Shown: positions 8,320 to 17,895, counted from the first letter of the stretch. The stretch is DNA of 64,000 bases from Streptomyces sp. NBC_01723 (GCF_036246005.1 NZ_CP109171.1:2778001-2842000), one strand, 5' to 3'. The notes: generated by a model from the sequence alone, not told the origin. Program-made: numbers and translations.

Positions 8320-9648
8320 GTGGCTCAAGCCCTTCCCCTGTGGCCGACGGCGCGCGTGCGGCGGCTGCCGCCCGTACTGGCCGTGGTCGCGGTGGTCGCG
8401 CTGCTCGCCCTGCCGGTCGCGCCGGACGGCGGGGGCGGCATCGGGGACGCGCATCCGGCCGACGCGGTCTCCGCGTTGGTGGTGCTGTACTGCGCGCTTC
8501 GGCTGGTACGGGACCGGCGGCGCCCCCTGACCCGCAGGGCGGCCGTGGTGCTGGGCCTGCCGGTGCTGGGCCCGGCCGTCGCCGCCGTGGGCGCCGTCTC
8601 GCCGGGGGCGGGGCTCGAGGGGCTGGGCCGGTACCTCCAGGTCTTCGTCCTCGTCCCCGCCGCCGTCCTGCTGCTCCTGCGGAAACGGGACGACGTACGG
8701 CTGCTCGCCTGGGCGATGGTGGGCCTCGCGGTGTGGCAGGGGGCGGTCGGCGTGCACCAGTACGTGACCGGGACCGGTGCCTCCTACCAGGGCGAGCCGA
8801 TCCGGGCGGTGGGCACCTTCGGGGCGCAGGACGTGATGGGAATGGCGTCCGTGGTCTCCCTGGGCCTGGTCTGCGCGGTCGGTCTGGCGCTGGGGCGTAC
8901 GCCGGTGCGGCACCGGCTGCTCGCCGCCGGGTGCGCGCTCGCCCTGCTGCTGCCGCTCGCCCTGTCGTTCAGCCGGGGCGCGTGGATCGCGACGGCGGTG
9001 ACCTGCGCGGCGCAGCTCCTGCTGTCCGGAGCGCGCCGTGCGCTGGCGGTGGGCGCGGCGGCGGTCGCGGCGGGCGTCGTGCTGGTGGGCGGGCTGGGTG
9101 TGGGTACGGCGATGCTCCAGGAGCGGGTCGGCAGCATCACGCAGGTCACCGACGCCCCCGACCAGTCGGTGACCGACCGCTACACGATGTGGGCGGCGGC
9201 GGCCGGGATGTGGCGCGAGCGGCCGCTGACCGGCGTGGGGCTGAAGGGGTTCCCCGAACACCGCGACTCGCACGCCTCCCTGGCGCTGTCCTCGGGCAGC
9301 GAGACCGACGGCGCCGGTGCCGGTTACCAACGGCAGCCGCTGCTGTCCCCGCACAACATGTACCTCCTGGTGCTGGCCGAACAGGGCCTGCTCGGGCTGC
9401 TCGCGCTCGCCGGGAGCTGGCTGGCGCTGCTCGTCCTGGGGCTGCGGAGGCTGCGTGCCGTACGGCGGGCCGGGGCGGCAGGGCAGGACTGCGGGCTGGT
9501 CGCCTGCGGGCTGCTGGTGTGGCAGTTGACCGACTTCGCGTACGCCGACATCGGCGGGCCCTCGACGGTACTGACGGCGGTCTGCCTCGGGCTGGCGGCC
9601 TGGTGGGCGCTCGGGTCCGCGACGAGTGAGCGGGTGGCGGAGCGGTGA
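8320..9648 (+). CDS. O-antigen ligase / Wzy-like polymerase membrane protein
   Basis: 442 residues, from a GTG at 8320, 5 bp after the previous stop. Many hydrophobic segments and a large extracytoplasmic loop (about 275-345) are typical of the O-antigen ligase/polymerase superfamily. The conserved loop motif around DRYTMWAAAAGMWRERPLTG followed by SPHNMYLLVLAEQGLLGLLA is the family hallmark. In a Wzx/Wzy-style pathway it would polymerise or ligate lipid-linked repeat units outside the membrane. The flippase gene follows with a 4-bp overlap. Confidence 0.88.
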   Translation: MAQALPLWPTARVRRLPPVLAVVAVVALLALPVAPDGGGGIGDAHPADAVSALVVLYCALRLVRDRRRPLTRRAAVVLGLPVLGPAVAAVGAVSPGAGLEGLGRYLQVFVLVPAAVLLLLRKRDDVRLLAWAMVGLAVWQGAVGVHQYVTGTGASYQGEPIRAVGTFGAQDVMGMASVVSLGLVCAVGLALGRTPVRHRLLAAGCALALLLPLALSFSRGAWIATAVTCAAQLLLSGARRALAVGAAAVAAGVVLVGGLGVGTAMLQERVGSITQVTDAPDQSVTDRYTMWAAAAGMWRERPLTGVGLKGFPEHRDSHASLALSSGSETDGAGAGYQRQPLLSPHNMYLLVLAEQGLLGLLALAGSWLALLVLGLRRLRAVRRAGAAGQDCGLVACGLLVWQLTDFAYADIGGPSTVLTAVCLGLAAWWALGSATSERVAER

Positions 9649-11354
9649 GGACGACCCCGCCGCGCGCGGCGGACGGGACGTCGGTCCCGCCGGCCCGGAC
9701 CGCCCCGCCCGATCCGGACGCCGCGGTGGCCGAGACCCGGTCCTCCCGGAGTTTCCTGGCCCGGGCCGCGCTGCTCACCGCCGTGCTGTCGGTGGCCGGG
9801 TCGGTGCTCGGGCTGGCCCGGGACCAGGCGCTGGCCCGGCTGTTCGGGGCGGGCAGCGAGACGGACGCCTTCCTGGTGGCGTGGACGGTGCCGGAGTTCG
9901 CGGCGACGCTGCTGATCGAGGACGGGCTGGCCTTCGCGCTGGTCCCGATGTTCAGCCTGGCCCTGGCCCGCCGCGCGCGGGGCGCCCTGGGCGACCCGGT
10001 CCGCGAACTGGTCGCCGCCACCCTGCCCCGGCTGCTGCCGGCCTTCGTCGTGGTCGGCGCGCTGGTCGTCGTCTGCGCTCCCGCCCTGGTCCGGGCCCTC
10101 GCGCCGGGCCTGGACGATCACGCCCTGGCCGTGGACTGCACCCGGCTCACCGCCACCTGCGTCGTCAGCTTCGGGCTCGCCGGGTACTGCAGCGCGGCGC
10201 TGCGGGCGCACCGCCGGTTCCTGGCGCCCGCGGCGATCTACGTCGCCTACAACACCGGCATCATCACGGCGATGTTCGTGCTCGGCGGGCGCTGGGGGGT
10301 GCGGTCGGCGGCGGTGGGGGTCGCGGCGGGCGGTCTGCTGATGGTGGCGGCGCAGATGCCGTCGCTGCTGCGGCAGTTGCGGCGCCGCGACACGGGCGAG
10401 CGGCTCGCGGACGCCGGGGACCCGGCCCGTCCGCTCGCCCTCGCCCTGTTCACCACCGTGCTGCTCTTCGCGGTGTGCCGGCAGTCGCAGATCCTCATCG
10501 AGCGCTTCCTCGCCTCCGGGCTCCCCGCCGGTGCCATCTCGCACCTGAACTACGCGCAGAAGGTGGCGCAGATCCCGATGACGCTGTCGCTGATGCTGTG
10601 CACGGTCACCTTCCCGGTGGTGGCCCGCGCCATGGCCGACGGCGACACCGAACGGGCCCGCGAGCGGGTCGAGCGGGACGTGGCGCTGGCGGCCTGCCTG
10701 GTGCTGCTGGGCGCCGCCACGGTGGTGGCCTGCGCACCGCAGATCATCGAACTGCTCTTCCAGCGCGGCGCCTTCACGGCGGCCGACACGGCGACGACCG
10801 CGGGCGTCATGCGCGTGTACGCCCTCGGACTGCTCGGGCAGACCGTGGTGGGCGCGCTGGCCCGGTCCTACTTCTCGGCGGGCCGCGCCTCCTGGTACCC
10901 GCTCGGCGCGATGGCCGTCGGCATCGCGGCCACCGCCGGCGTCGGCGCCTGGGCCGTCGGCCCGTGGGGCGTGACCGGCATCGCCGCCGCCAACGCCGCC
11001 GGCATCACCGTCACCGGGGCCCTGCTGCTCGCCGGGATGGGTCCGCGCAGCGTCCCGGTCCGGGTCCGGCGGGTCCTGGGCGACCTGGCCCGGCCGGTGC
11101 TGGCGGCCGCCGCGGCGACCGGCGCGGGCGCGTGGGCCGCGGGCGCGGTGACCGGCCTCGCCACCTCCCCCATCCTCTCCACCGGCGTCCGCGCGGCCCT
11201 CGCGCTCACCGCGGGCGTCGTGACCGTCGGCGGTGTCTTCGCCCTGCTCGGCCTGGTGCTGGGCGTCCAGGGCGTGCGCCCCGCCCTCCTGTCCGTCCGC
11301 TCCGTCACACGAAGGATTCCGCATGGCCGCTTCGGCTTCCGTAGATCCCGTTGA
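9645..11354 (+). CDS. MurJ/MviN-family lipid-linked oligosaccharide flippase
   Basis: 569 residues from a GTG at 9645 that overlaps the ligase stop. About 14 membrane segments follow a 40-residue polar N-terminus. MurJ-family landmarks include the first helix segment ARAALLTAVLSVAGSVLGLA, FGAGSETDAFLVAWTVPEF, LNYAQKVAQIPMTLSLMLC and FQRGAFTAADT. Paralogues of MurJ in polysaccharide clusters flip undecaprenyl-linked units; here it probably serves as the Wzx-equivalent rather than the essential lipid II flippase. This division of labour is inferred from context. Confidence 0.88.
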   Translation: MRTTPPRAADGTSVPPARTAPPDPDAAVAETRSSRSFLARAALLTAVLSVAGSVLGLARDQALARLFGAGSETDAFLVAWTVPEFAATLLIEDGLAFALVPMFSLALARRARGALGDPVRELVAATLPRLLPAFVVVGALVVVCAPALVRALAPGLDDHALAVDCTRLTATCVVSFGLAGYCSAALRAHRRFLAPAAIYVAYNTGIITAMFVLGGRWGVRSAAVGVAAGGLLMVAAQMPSLLRQLRRRDTGERLADAGDPARPLALALFTTVLLFAVCRQSQILIERFLASGLPAGAISHLNYAQKVAQIPMTLSLMLCTVTFPVVARAMADGDTERARERVERDVALAACLVLLGAATVVACAPQIIELLFQRGAFTAADTATTAGVMRVYALGLLGQTVVGALARSYFSAGRASWYPLGAMAVGIAATAGVGAWAVGPWGVTGIAAANAAGITVTGALLLAGMGPRSVPVRVRRVLGDLARPVLAAAAATGAGAWAAGAVTGLATSPILSTGVRAALALTAGVVTVGGVFALLGLVLGVQGVRPALLSVRSVTRRIPHGRFGFRRSR

Positions 11355-12093
11355 CACCCGTACCGGCGCCCGTCCGCGCCCCGGCTCCGTCCCCTGGGTG
11401 GCGATGTACCACTCCGTCGGCGACGCCACGGACGACCCGTACCGCGTCACGGTCACGCCCGGCCGGCTGGACGCGCAGCTCGGCTGGCTGCGGCGGCGCG
11501 GGCTGCGCGGTGTGTCGATGAGCGAACTGCTCGCCGCCCGGGCCCGCGGCGAGGGCCGGGACCTGGTGGGGCTGACCTTCGACGACGGGTACGCCGACTT
11601 CGTCGAGCACGCCCTGCCGTGCCTGCGCCGCTGGGGGTGCGGAGCCACCCTGTTCGTCCTGCCGGGACGGCTCGGCGGGATCAACGCCTGGGACCCGCTG
11701 GGCCCGCGCAAGCCACTGCTGACCGCCGACGGCATCCGGTACGCCTCCGCCGAGGGCGTCGAGATCGGCTCGCACGGACTCACCCACATCGACCTGACCC
11801 GGGCGGACGACGCCGCGCTGAGCGCCGAGACCGCCGAGAGCCGGGCGCTGCTCACGGAGTTGACCGGCGCTCCCGTCACCGGCTTCTGCTACCCGTACGG
11901 CACCGTCGACGCCCGCGCCGCCGACGCCGTGCGCACCGCCGGGTACGGCTACGCCTGCGCCATCGACCCCGGTCCGCTGACCGGCCCGTACGCGCTGCCG
12001 CGGGTGCACGTGGGGCAGAACGACACGTCCGTGCGGCTGCTGCTGAAGACGCGGCTGCACCGTCTGCGCCGCCGTCCCGTGGCGGGGGTCTGA
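11323..12093 (+). CDS. NodB-type polysaccharide deacetylase
   Basis: 256 residues. ATG 11323 follows GAAGGA and lies 32 bp inside the end of the flippase gene, so translation is coupled. The NodB metal site is visible: TFDDGY (Asp87, Asp88) and SHGLTH (His151, His155), followed by GFCYPYG. No signal peptide is evident, so it may act in the cytoplasm on precursor sugars. It would remove N- or O-acetyl groups from the polysaccharide and make it cationic. Confidence 0.9.
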   Translation: MAASASVDPVDTRTGARPRPGSVPWVAMYHSVGDATDDPYRVTVTPGRLDAQLGWLRRRGLRGVSMSELLAARARGEGRDLVGLTFDDGYADFVEHALPCLRRWGCGATLFVLPGRLGGINAWDPLGPRKPLLTADGIRYASAEGVEIGSHGLTHIDLTRADDAALSAETAESRALLTELTGAPVTGFCYPYGTVDARAADAVRTAGYGYACAIDPGPLTGPYALPRVHVGQNDTSVRLLLKTRLHRLRRRPVAGV

Positions 12094-12094
12094 C

Positions 12095-13264
12095 GTGCCG
12101 GACCTCAAGGCGCTGCACATCATCACCGGTCTCGGCGTGGGCGGCGCCGAGCAGCAACTCCGGCTGCTGCTGCGGCATCTGCCGGTCGACTGCGACGTCG
12201 TGACGCTCACCAACCCCGGCCCGGTCGCCGACGGACTGCTGGCCGACGGCATCCGGGTCGTCCACCTCGGCATGACCGGCAACCGCGACCTGGCCGCGCT
12301 GCCCCGGCTGGCCCGCCTCATCCGCGCCGGCGGCTACGACCTGGTGCACACCCACCTCTACCGCGCCTGCCTGTACGGACGGCTCGCGGCCCGACTGGCC
12401 GGGGTACGCGCCGTCGTCGCCACCGAACATTCCCTCGGCGACTCCCAGATGGAGGGCCGCCCGCTCACCCCGGGCGTCCGCGCCCTGTACCTGGCCGGGG
12501 AGCGGCTGGGCAGCGCCACCGTCGCCGTCTCCCCCACCGTCGCCGACCGGCTGAAGCGGTGGGGGGTGCCCGCGCCCCGCATCGAGGTGGTGCCCAACGG
12601 CATCGACCTGGCCCGCTTCCGATTCGATCCGGTCCAGCGCCTGCGCACCCGCCGCCGCCTGGGTCTGCCGGAGGGCGCGTACGTGATCGGCGGCGTCGGC
12701 CGGCTGACCTCGGCCAAGCGGTTCGACGTCCTGGTCCGGGCCCTGGCCGAACTCCCGGACGACTGCTGGCTGCTGCTGGTCGGCGGCGGCCCCGAGGAGC
12801 ACGTGCTGCGCCGCACCGCCCGCGAGGCCGGGGTCGCCGACCGCGTCCTGCTCACCGGCGAACGCCCCTACGTCCCCGACGGCTCCCCCGGGCCCGACCT
12901 GCCCTCGCTGGCCGCCGCGATGGACGTCCTCGCGTCGCCCTCGCCGGAGGAGGCCTTCGGCCTGGCGGTCGTGGAGGGCCTCGCGTCGGGGCTGCCGGTG
13001 CTGTACGCGTCCTGCCCGGCGATCGAGGACCTGCCGTCCGGGCACGCGCCCACCGCCCGGCGGGTCACCGGCGGCGCCGGGGACTTCGCCCGCGCTCTCG
13101 CCGAGGTCCGGACCGGCGCCGGGCCCGGTCCCGGGCCGCGCACGGTTCCCGAGGCCGCCCGCCACTACTGCGTCACCCGCAGCGCCGCCCGGCTGATGGA
13201 CGTGTACGCGACCACCCTCACGCACCCGTTGTCCCCGGCACCCCAGGGAGTCAGTTCCACATGA
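12095..13264 (+). CDS. GT4-family glycosyltransferase
   Basis: 389 residues from a GTG one base after the deacetylase stop. Fold landmarks: LHIITGLGVGGAEQQLRLLL, TEHSLGD, VVPNGIDLARF, IGGVGRLTSAKRFDVLVRAL and DVLASPSPEEAFGLAVVEGLASG, which carries the E-x7-E donor motif. This is the second GT-B transferase in the operon and implies a repeat unit of at least two or three sugars. It overlaps the next gene by 4 bp (ATGA). Confidence 0.92.
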   Translation: MPDLKALHIITGLGVGGAEQQLRLLLRHLPVDCDVVTLTNPGPVADGLLADGIRVVHLGMTGNRDLAALPRLARLIRAGGYDLVHTHLYRACLYGRLAARLAGVRAVVATEHSLGDSQMEGRPLTPGVRALYLAGERLGSATVAVSPTVADRLKRWGVPAPRIEVVPNGIDLARFRFDPVQRLRTRRRLGLPEGAYVIGGVGRLTSAKRFDVLVRALAELPDDCWLLLVGGGPEEHVLRRTAREAGVADRVLLTGERPYVPDGSPGPDLPSLAAAMDVLASPSPEEAFGLAVVEGLASGLPVLYASCPAIEDLPSGHAPTARRVTGGAGDFARALAEVRTGAGPGPGPRTVPEAARHYCVTRSAARLMDVYATTLTHPLSPAPQGVSST

Positions 13265-13980
13265 CCGAGCCCCTCACCCAGTCCCCGGCCCAGCCCTCGG
13301 CGGAGCCCGAGGCCGGGCCGCCCGCCCGCCCGCGCCGCGCACGGGCCGCCCTGCACCGCGTCCGGAACCGCCTGCGGTCGCTGCCGCCCTGGTCGCCGCT
13401 GGCGGCCGGTGTCCTGGCCGGCGGGCTGCTCGGCGCCGGCTACGGCCTGCTCACCACCCCGCAGTACACGGCGACCGGCTACGTCGTCGCCGTCCCCACC
13501 GACAAGTCCGACCCGGCGTCCGCGCTGGGCTTCGCGCAGGCCTACGGGCGGGTCGCCACGCAGCTCGCGGTGCTCGGGGACGCGCAGATGTGGGCGGACG
13601 TGCCGATGGCCCGGTTGGAGGAGAGCGTGCGCACGGCCACCTCGCCGGACGCGCCGATGGTCTCCGTGACGGCCACCTCCGCCGACCCGGAGGAGGCCGC
13701 CGACATGGCCAACGCGGTCGCCCGCGCGCTGACGCAGCACGCGGCGGCCTCCGTCGACGACACCCACGTGGAGCTGCGGCAGTTCGCACGGGCCACCAAG
13801 CCGACCGAGACGTCCTCCGCGTCCGCCGCGGTGACCGGCCTGGTGGGCGCGAGCGCGGGCGGGCTGCTCGGCGGGCTGGCGCTGCTGGCCCGCCCGCGCC
13901 GTGCCGCAGCGGACGGCGGCCGTGCGACGGCGGCCGTGCCCGGACCCGCCTCGGCGGCCGGCGTCCGCGGGCAGCTGTGA
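13261..13980 (+). CDS. Wzz-like chain-length / polysaccharide co-polymerase protein
   Basis: 239 residues. A Pro/Arg-rich cytoplasmic N-terminus is followed by a membrane segment (PLAAGVLAGGLLGAGYGLL), an extracytoplasmic domain starting with PQYTATGYVVAV and including DAPMVSVTATSADPEEAADMANAVARAL, and a second membrane segment near 190-215. This two-helix layout with the Wzz-like SxxxDPxxAAxxAN motif fits a chain-length determinant without an attached kinase. No Walker motifs are seen. Confidence 0.82.
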   Translation: MTEPLTQSPAQPSAEPEAGPPARPRRARAALHRVRNRLRSLPPWSPLAAGVLAGGLLGAGYGLLTTPQYTATGYVVAVPTDKSDPASALGFAQAYGRVATQLAVLGDAQMWADVPMARLEESVRTATSPDAPMVSVTATSADPEEAADMANAVARALTQHAAASVDDTHVELRQFARATKPTETSSASAAVTGLVGASAGGLLGGLALLARPRRAAADGGRATAAVPGPASAAGVRGQL

Positions 13981-15122
13981 CGGACACGAGGGCGCGCACG
14001 ACCGCGCCCCCGGCCGGCTGCACGACCGAACTGGTCACCGACGAGGCGCACTTCGCCGACCTGGCGCCGCAGTGGGCGCGTCTCCACGCCCGGTGCGCGT
14101 CCGCGACCCCGTTCCAGAGCCACGCCTGGCTGCACGCGTGGTGGCGTTCGTACGGCGCGCGCGGCCGGCTGCGGCTGGTGCTGGCCCGCGACGGCCGCGA
14201 CCTGGTCGCCGCCGCACCGCTGACGCTCGTACGGCGTCCGGTGCCCGCCCTGGTGCCGCTGGGCGGGGCGATCTCCGACTACGGCGACGTCCTCCTGGAC
14301 GACGAGCGCGGCCCGGACGCGGTGGCCGCGCTCACCGAGGGCCTGTCCCGCGCCGCGCGCACCGCACTGGTCGACCTGCGCGAGGTACGGCCGGGCGCCG
14401 CCGCCGAACGGGTCTACGAGCGCTGGCGCGGTCCCCGCCGCCGACTGGCCGACTCGCTCTGCCTGGAGCTGCCCGCCCTCCCGATGGACGAACTGGTCGC
14501 CCGGCTGCCCTCGGCCAAGGCCCGCCAGCGGGTCCGTGCCCAGCTGCGCCGGCTGGACTCGCTCGGCGTCAAGAGCCGGACGGTCCTGCCCGACGAGGTC
14601 GACGCGGCACTGCGGCGGCTGCTCGAACTGCACCGGCTGCAGTGGCAGGACCGGAAGGTGACCGGCGAGCACCTCAAGCCGCGGTTCCGCGACCACCTGG
14701 TGCGGGCGGTACGGCCGATGGTGTGCGCCGGGGACGCGGTGGTCACCGAGTTCCGGATGGACGACGAGGTGGTGGCCGTGGACGTGACGCTGCTGTCGCG
14801 CGGACTGGCCGGCGGCTACCTGTACGGCGCCCACCCCCGGCTGCGGGAGCGCAGGGCGGACGTGGCGGTGATGCTGCTGGACGCGTGCGCCGAGCACACC
14901 CGGCAGCCGGGGCGCGGCACGCTCAGCCTGCTGCGGGGCAACGAGCCCTACAAGCACCACTGGCGCCCGGACGCGGTGTCGAACCAGCGGCTGCTGCTGG
15001 CCCGCCGGCGCACCGCCCCGCTGCTCGCGGCGGCCCTCGGTGACGCCGCCGCGCGACGGCGGGGCAAGGCGCTGTTGCGGCGCCCGGAGCGGAAGGAGGG
15101 CGACGGTGGCGGCGGCACCTGA
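13977..15122 (+). CDS. BioF2-like GNAT acyltransferase (FemAB-like fold)
   Basis: 381 residues. The GTG at 13977 overlaps the previous stop. The N-terminus TPFQSHAWLHAWWRSYG and the region around FRMDDEVVAVDVTLLSRGLAGGYLYGAHPRLR are typical of BioF2-like GNAT proteins found in exopolysaccharide clusters. They are expected to transfer an acyl or aminoacyl group to an amino sugar. Following a deacetylase, one possible role is to re-acylate the freed amine; this is an inference. It is the last gene of the operon and ends 28 bp from a convergent gene. Confidence 0.85.
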   Translation: MTDTRARTTAPPAGCTTELVTDEAHFADLAPQWARLHARCASATPFQSHAWLHAWWRSYGARGRLRLVLARDGRDLVAAAPLTLVRRPVPALVPLGGAISDYGDVLLDDERGPDAVAALTEGLSRAARTALVDLREVRPGAAAERVYERWRGPRRRLADSLCLELPALPMDELVARLPSAKARQRVRAQLRRLDSLGVKSRTVLPDEVDAALRRLLELHRLQWQDRKVTGEHLKPRFRDHLVRAVRPMVCAGDAVVTEFRMDDEVVAVDVTLLSRGLAGGYLYGAHPRLRERRADVAVMLLDACAEHTRQPGRGTLSLLRGNEPYKHHWRPDAVSNQRLLLARRRTAPLLAAALGDAAARRRGKALLRRPERKEGDGGGGT

Positions 15123-15150
15123 CGAGCCCGGCCGCCACCGGCGCGTACGG

Positions 15151-16380
15151 CTACTTGTCGCGCGAGTACCAGTCGAGGCGCATGCAGAGCTTCCCGCCGA
15201 GCCAGTACTCGACCCAGTCGCCCAGTTCCAGCGGCGAGCAGCCGGCCGGCGGTCGCGGAGTGGTCTCCGGCACCGCGGGCACGGGCGGCGTGGTGGGCGT
15301 CGCGGGCGCGGTGGGCTCCGGGGTCCCGGGTGCGGGCTCGTCGGTGCGGCCGAAGAGCACGGACCGGTAGACGGCGGTGGAGCGGGGATTGTCGTCGCAC
15401 TGCCACACGCCGTGCGGGCAGTAGTCGGTGACCGTGTTGTAGACGGGCTTGTGCTCGTCCATCCAGGCCAGCATGCGCCGCATGTACTCGGCGTTGTCGC
15501 CGTTGCGGAACAGTCCCCATTCCGGATAGGAGATGGGCTTTCCGTGCTTCTTCGCGAAATCGACGTGCGCCTGGAGTCCGTAGGGTTCCTTCACCTGTTC
15601 GTCGAACTTCATTCCGCGCGGCTGGTCGTAGGAGTCCATGCCGATGATGTCGACCGTCTCGTCCCCCGGATAGCACGTCGTCCAGGGGACGGCGTCCCGG
15701 CCGCGGCTCGGCGTGTAGTCGAACCGGAACTTCTGGCCGGGCACCGCCCGCATGGTGGTGACGATCCGCTTCCAGTACGTCTTCCAGGCCTCCGGGTCCG
15801 GCCCGCACCGGTGGGTGTAGGTGATGCCGTTCATCTCCCAGCCGAGCACCAGGACCGTGTCCGGGACCTTGAGTTCGACGAGCCGTTCGGCGAGGGCGCG
15901 GTAGTGGTGGTCGAACTCCCCGGCGGCGCCCCGGCGCAGCAGTGCGCGCACCTCGTCGTCGCCGACCCCCTCCTCGTTGCGTTCCATCATGGGCACGTTG
16001 AGGACGAACATCCGGTCCGCCTTGCGGGTGCGCCAGTCGGCCCATGCGTCGAGGAAGGTGGGGGCGCCCTCGATGTTGCTCCATCGGTCGCCGGGCAGAT
16101 AGGTGTGGCCGACGCGCAGTTCTGCGTCGCCCAGCCACTGGCTGAGGCCGGCCATCCGGGCCACGCCGCGCGGACCGTAGTCCAGGTACGCGCCGAACGC
16201 GGGGGCGGCGGCGGGCTTCTTCGCCGGGGCTCCGGGTGCCGGGACCGCGGGCGCGGGTGCCGGCGGGGTCGGTTCGACGGCGGCCGTGGGGCCCGCCGCG
16301 GCCACCAGCGCCGCCAGTGCGACCGCCGCCGCGATGCCCGCCGGCCGCGTGGACCGGTTCCGTGAATGCCGTACGGCCAT
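15151..16380 (-). CDS. secreted GH26-like glycoside hydrolase (mannanase-type)
   Basis: 409 residues with an N-terminal signal/anchor (about 13-35) and a Pro/Ala linker to about residue 60. The catalytic barrel has VLVLGWEMNG (putative acid/base Glu182) and PISYPEWGLF (putative nucleophile Glu287), matching GH26 endo-beta-mannanases. A Pro/Thr-rich linker and a short Cys-containing C-terminal segment (residues about 375-409) follow. It is convergent with the polysaccharide operon and may trim or release the polymer. GH26 is assigned from motifs only; related barrel families (GH5, GH39) are possible. Confidence 0.82.
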   Translation of the reverse strand: MAVRHSRNRSTRPAGIAAAVALAALVAAAGPTAAVEPTPPAPAPAVPAPGAPAKKPAAAPAFGAYLDYGPRGVARMAGLSQWLGDAELRVGHTYLPGDRWSNIEGAPTFLDAWADWRTRKADRMFVLNVPMMERNEEGVGDDEVRALLRRGAAGEFDHHYRALAERLVELKVPDTVLVLGWEMNGITYTHRCGPDPEAWKTYWKRIVTTMRAVPGQKFRFDYTPSRGRDAVPWTTCYPGDETVDIIGMDSYDQPRGMKFDEQVKEPYGLQAHVDFAKKHGKPISYPEWGLFRNGDNAEYMRRMLAWMDEHKPVYNTVTDYCPHGVWQCDDNPRSTAVYRSVLFGRTDEPAPGTPEPTAPATPTTPPVPAVPETTPRPPAGCSPLELGDWVEYWLGGKLCMRLDWYSRDK

Positions 16381-16523
16381 ACCGGCTCCATTCCTCGCCG
16401 TGAATTCCGCTCCGTCACTGACACTCAGTCATATGAAATGCCATCACGCCACCGCCGCTACGGCTTTCGAGTGCGCCGATCGCCCGCACCGGTGAACCGA
16501 TTCGAAGACGAAGGAAGTTTCCC

Positions 16524-17822
16524 GTGTCGCTGTTCGACACCCGCGTCCCCGCCGTTCTGTTGCGGACCGACCGGAATCCCTTTCACCACGGAACGCTGGG
16601 CGCCGTGCGTTCGCTCGGTCGGGCGGGAGTGGACGTGCACGTCGTCGCGGACTGCGCGCGCAGCCCCGTCCGGACCTCCCGCTACGTGACGGAGCTGCAC
16701 ACTCCCCCGCCGCCCGGCGCGTCGCCCGCCGACATCACGGCGGCCCTGCGCCGGGTGGCGGCACGGATCGAGCGTCCGGCCGTACTGATTCCGATGGACG
16801 ACGCGTGTGCCGTGGCGGTGGGCCGGGCGCGGGCCGAGCTGGCGCCGGCGTTTCTGCTGCCGGACCAGCCGGGCGACCTGCCCGGACGGGTCGCCGACAA
16901 GGCGGAGCTGGCCGGGGTGTGCGCCTCCCTGGGCGTGCCGCACCCCGAGACACTGGTCCCGGACGGACCGGCGGAGGCGGCGCGGGCCGCGTGGCGGCTG
17001 GGTCTGCCGGTGGTGGCGAAGTGGAGCCGTCCCTGGCTGGTGCCCCCGGGCGGCGGGCTGCGCAGCACGGTGCTGGTGCGCTCGGCACGGGAGGCCGGGG
17101 AGCTGTACCGGCGGGCCGAGGAGGCGGGGAGCCGGCTGCTGCTCCAGGCGTTCCTGCCGCCGGGGCCGGACCGCGACTGGTTCTTCCACGGGTACGCCGA
17201 CCGCTCGGGCACGGTCCGGGCGGGCGGGCCGGGCCGCAAGACCCGGGCCAGGCCGCGCGGTGCCGGTCTGACCGCGGTGGGCCGCTGGACGCCCAACCCG
17301 CAGGTGCAGGCGCTGGCCGAGCGGGTCACCGGCGAGCTGGGCTACCGGGGCGTCTTCGACCTCGACTTCCGCCGCTGCGGTGCGACGGGCGGCTACCACC
17401 TGCTCGACTTCAACCCGCGTCCCGGCGCGCAGTTCCGGCTCTTCACCGACTCCGCCGGGCTGGACGTCGTACGGGCCCTGCACCTGGACCTGACCGACCG
17501 GGCCCTGCCGGACGGGGTGCCGCGGCCGGGGCGGACCTTCGTGGTGGAGAACTACGCGCCGCTGAGCGCGCTGCGGCCGATGCCCGGCGGGCGGGAGCTG
17601 GCCTGGCACGCCCCCGACGACCGGGCGCCGGGCCGGGCCCTGTGGACCCTGTGGGGACGCCACGTGACCGGCCGGGTGCTGGACCGCGCGCGCAGCCGGC
17701 GCGCGCGCCCGGCGAACGAGGCCCCTGCCCGCGCCCGCGTGGTTCGCCAGGCGGGTGCCCCGCGGGCCGACCGTGCGGGACAGCCGGACCACCCGGGGGG
17801 CGACCGGGCGGGCAGCCACTGA
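16524..17822 (+). CDS. ATP-grasp domain protein
   Basis: 432 residues from GTG 16524 after GACGAAGGAAG. ATP-grasp features: RVADKAELAGVCASLGVPHP, LPVVAKWSRPW, LLLQAFLPPGPDRDWFFHGY and GYRGVFDLDFRRC followed by HLLDFNPRPGAQFRLF with the metal-binding Asp/Asn. Such enzymes form amide or peptide bonds via an acyl phosphate. The C-terminal 60 residues are Arg/Ala-rich. The substrate is unknown; modification of the local polysaccharide or a surface molecule is a guess from position. It is convergent with the long chaplin and shares a terminator with it. Confidence 0.82.
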   Translation: MSLFDTRVPAVLLRTDRNPFHHGTLGAVRSLGRAGVDVHVVADCARSPVRTSRYVTELHTPPPPGASPADITAALRRVAARIERPAVLIPMDDACAVAVGRARAELAPAFLLPDQPGDLPGRVADKAELAGVCASLGVPHPETLVPDGPAEAARAAWRLGLPVVAKWSRPWLVPPGGGLRSTVLVRSAREAGELYRRAEEAGSRLLLQAFLPPGPDRDWFFHGYADRSGTVRAGGPGRKTRARPRGAGLTAVGRWTPNPQVQALAERVTGELGYRGVFDLDFRRCGATGGYHLLDFNPRPGAQFRLFTDSAGLDVVRALHLDLTDRALPDGVPRPGRTFVVENYAPLSALRPMPGGRELAWHAPDDRAPGRALWTLWGRHVTGRVLDRARSRRARPANEAPARARVVRQAGAPRADRAGQPDHPGGDRAGSH

Positions 17823-17840
17823 CGCGGGACTCGGCCACGA

Positions 17841-17881
17841 CGACGCCCCCGGTGGCCCATGCGGGCCGACCGGGGGCGTCG
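17841..17881. terminator. shared terminator between ATP-grasp gene and long chaplin
   Basis: 13-bp arms (CGACGCCCCCGGT, 17841-17853, and complement 17869-17881) with an inner 5-bp stem GGCCC/GGGCC. It lies between convergent genes ending at 17822 and 17896. Confidence 0.85.
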
Positions 17882-17895
17882 GGGTGGAGCGGGGG

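Noticed and set aside
9324..11879. 851-codon minus-strand frame across the flippase and deacetylase genes
   Set aside because: Arg/Gly/Gln-rich shadow of real plus-strand membrane-protein and NodB codons, without membrane segments or a domain.
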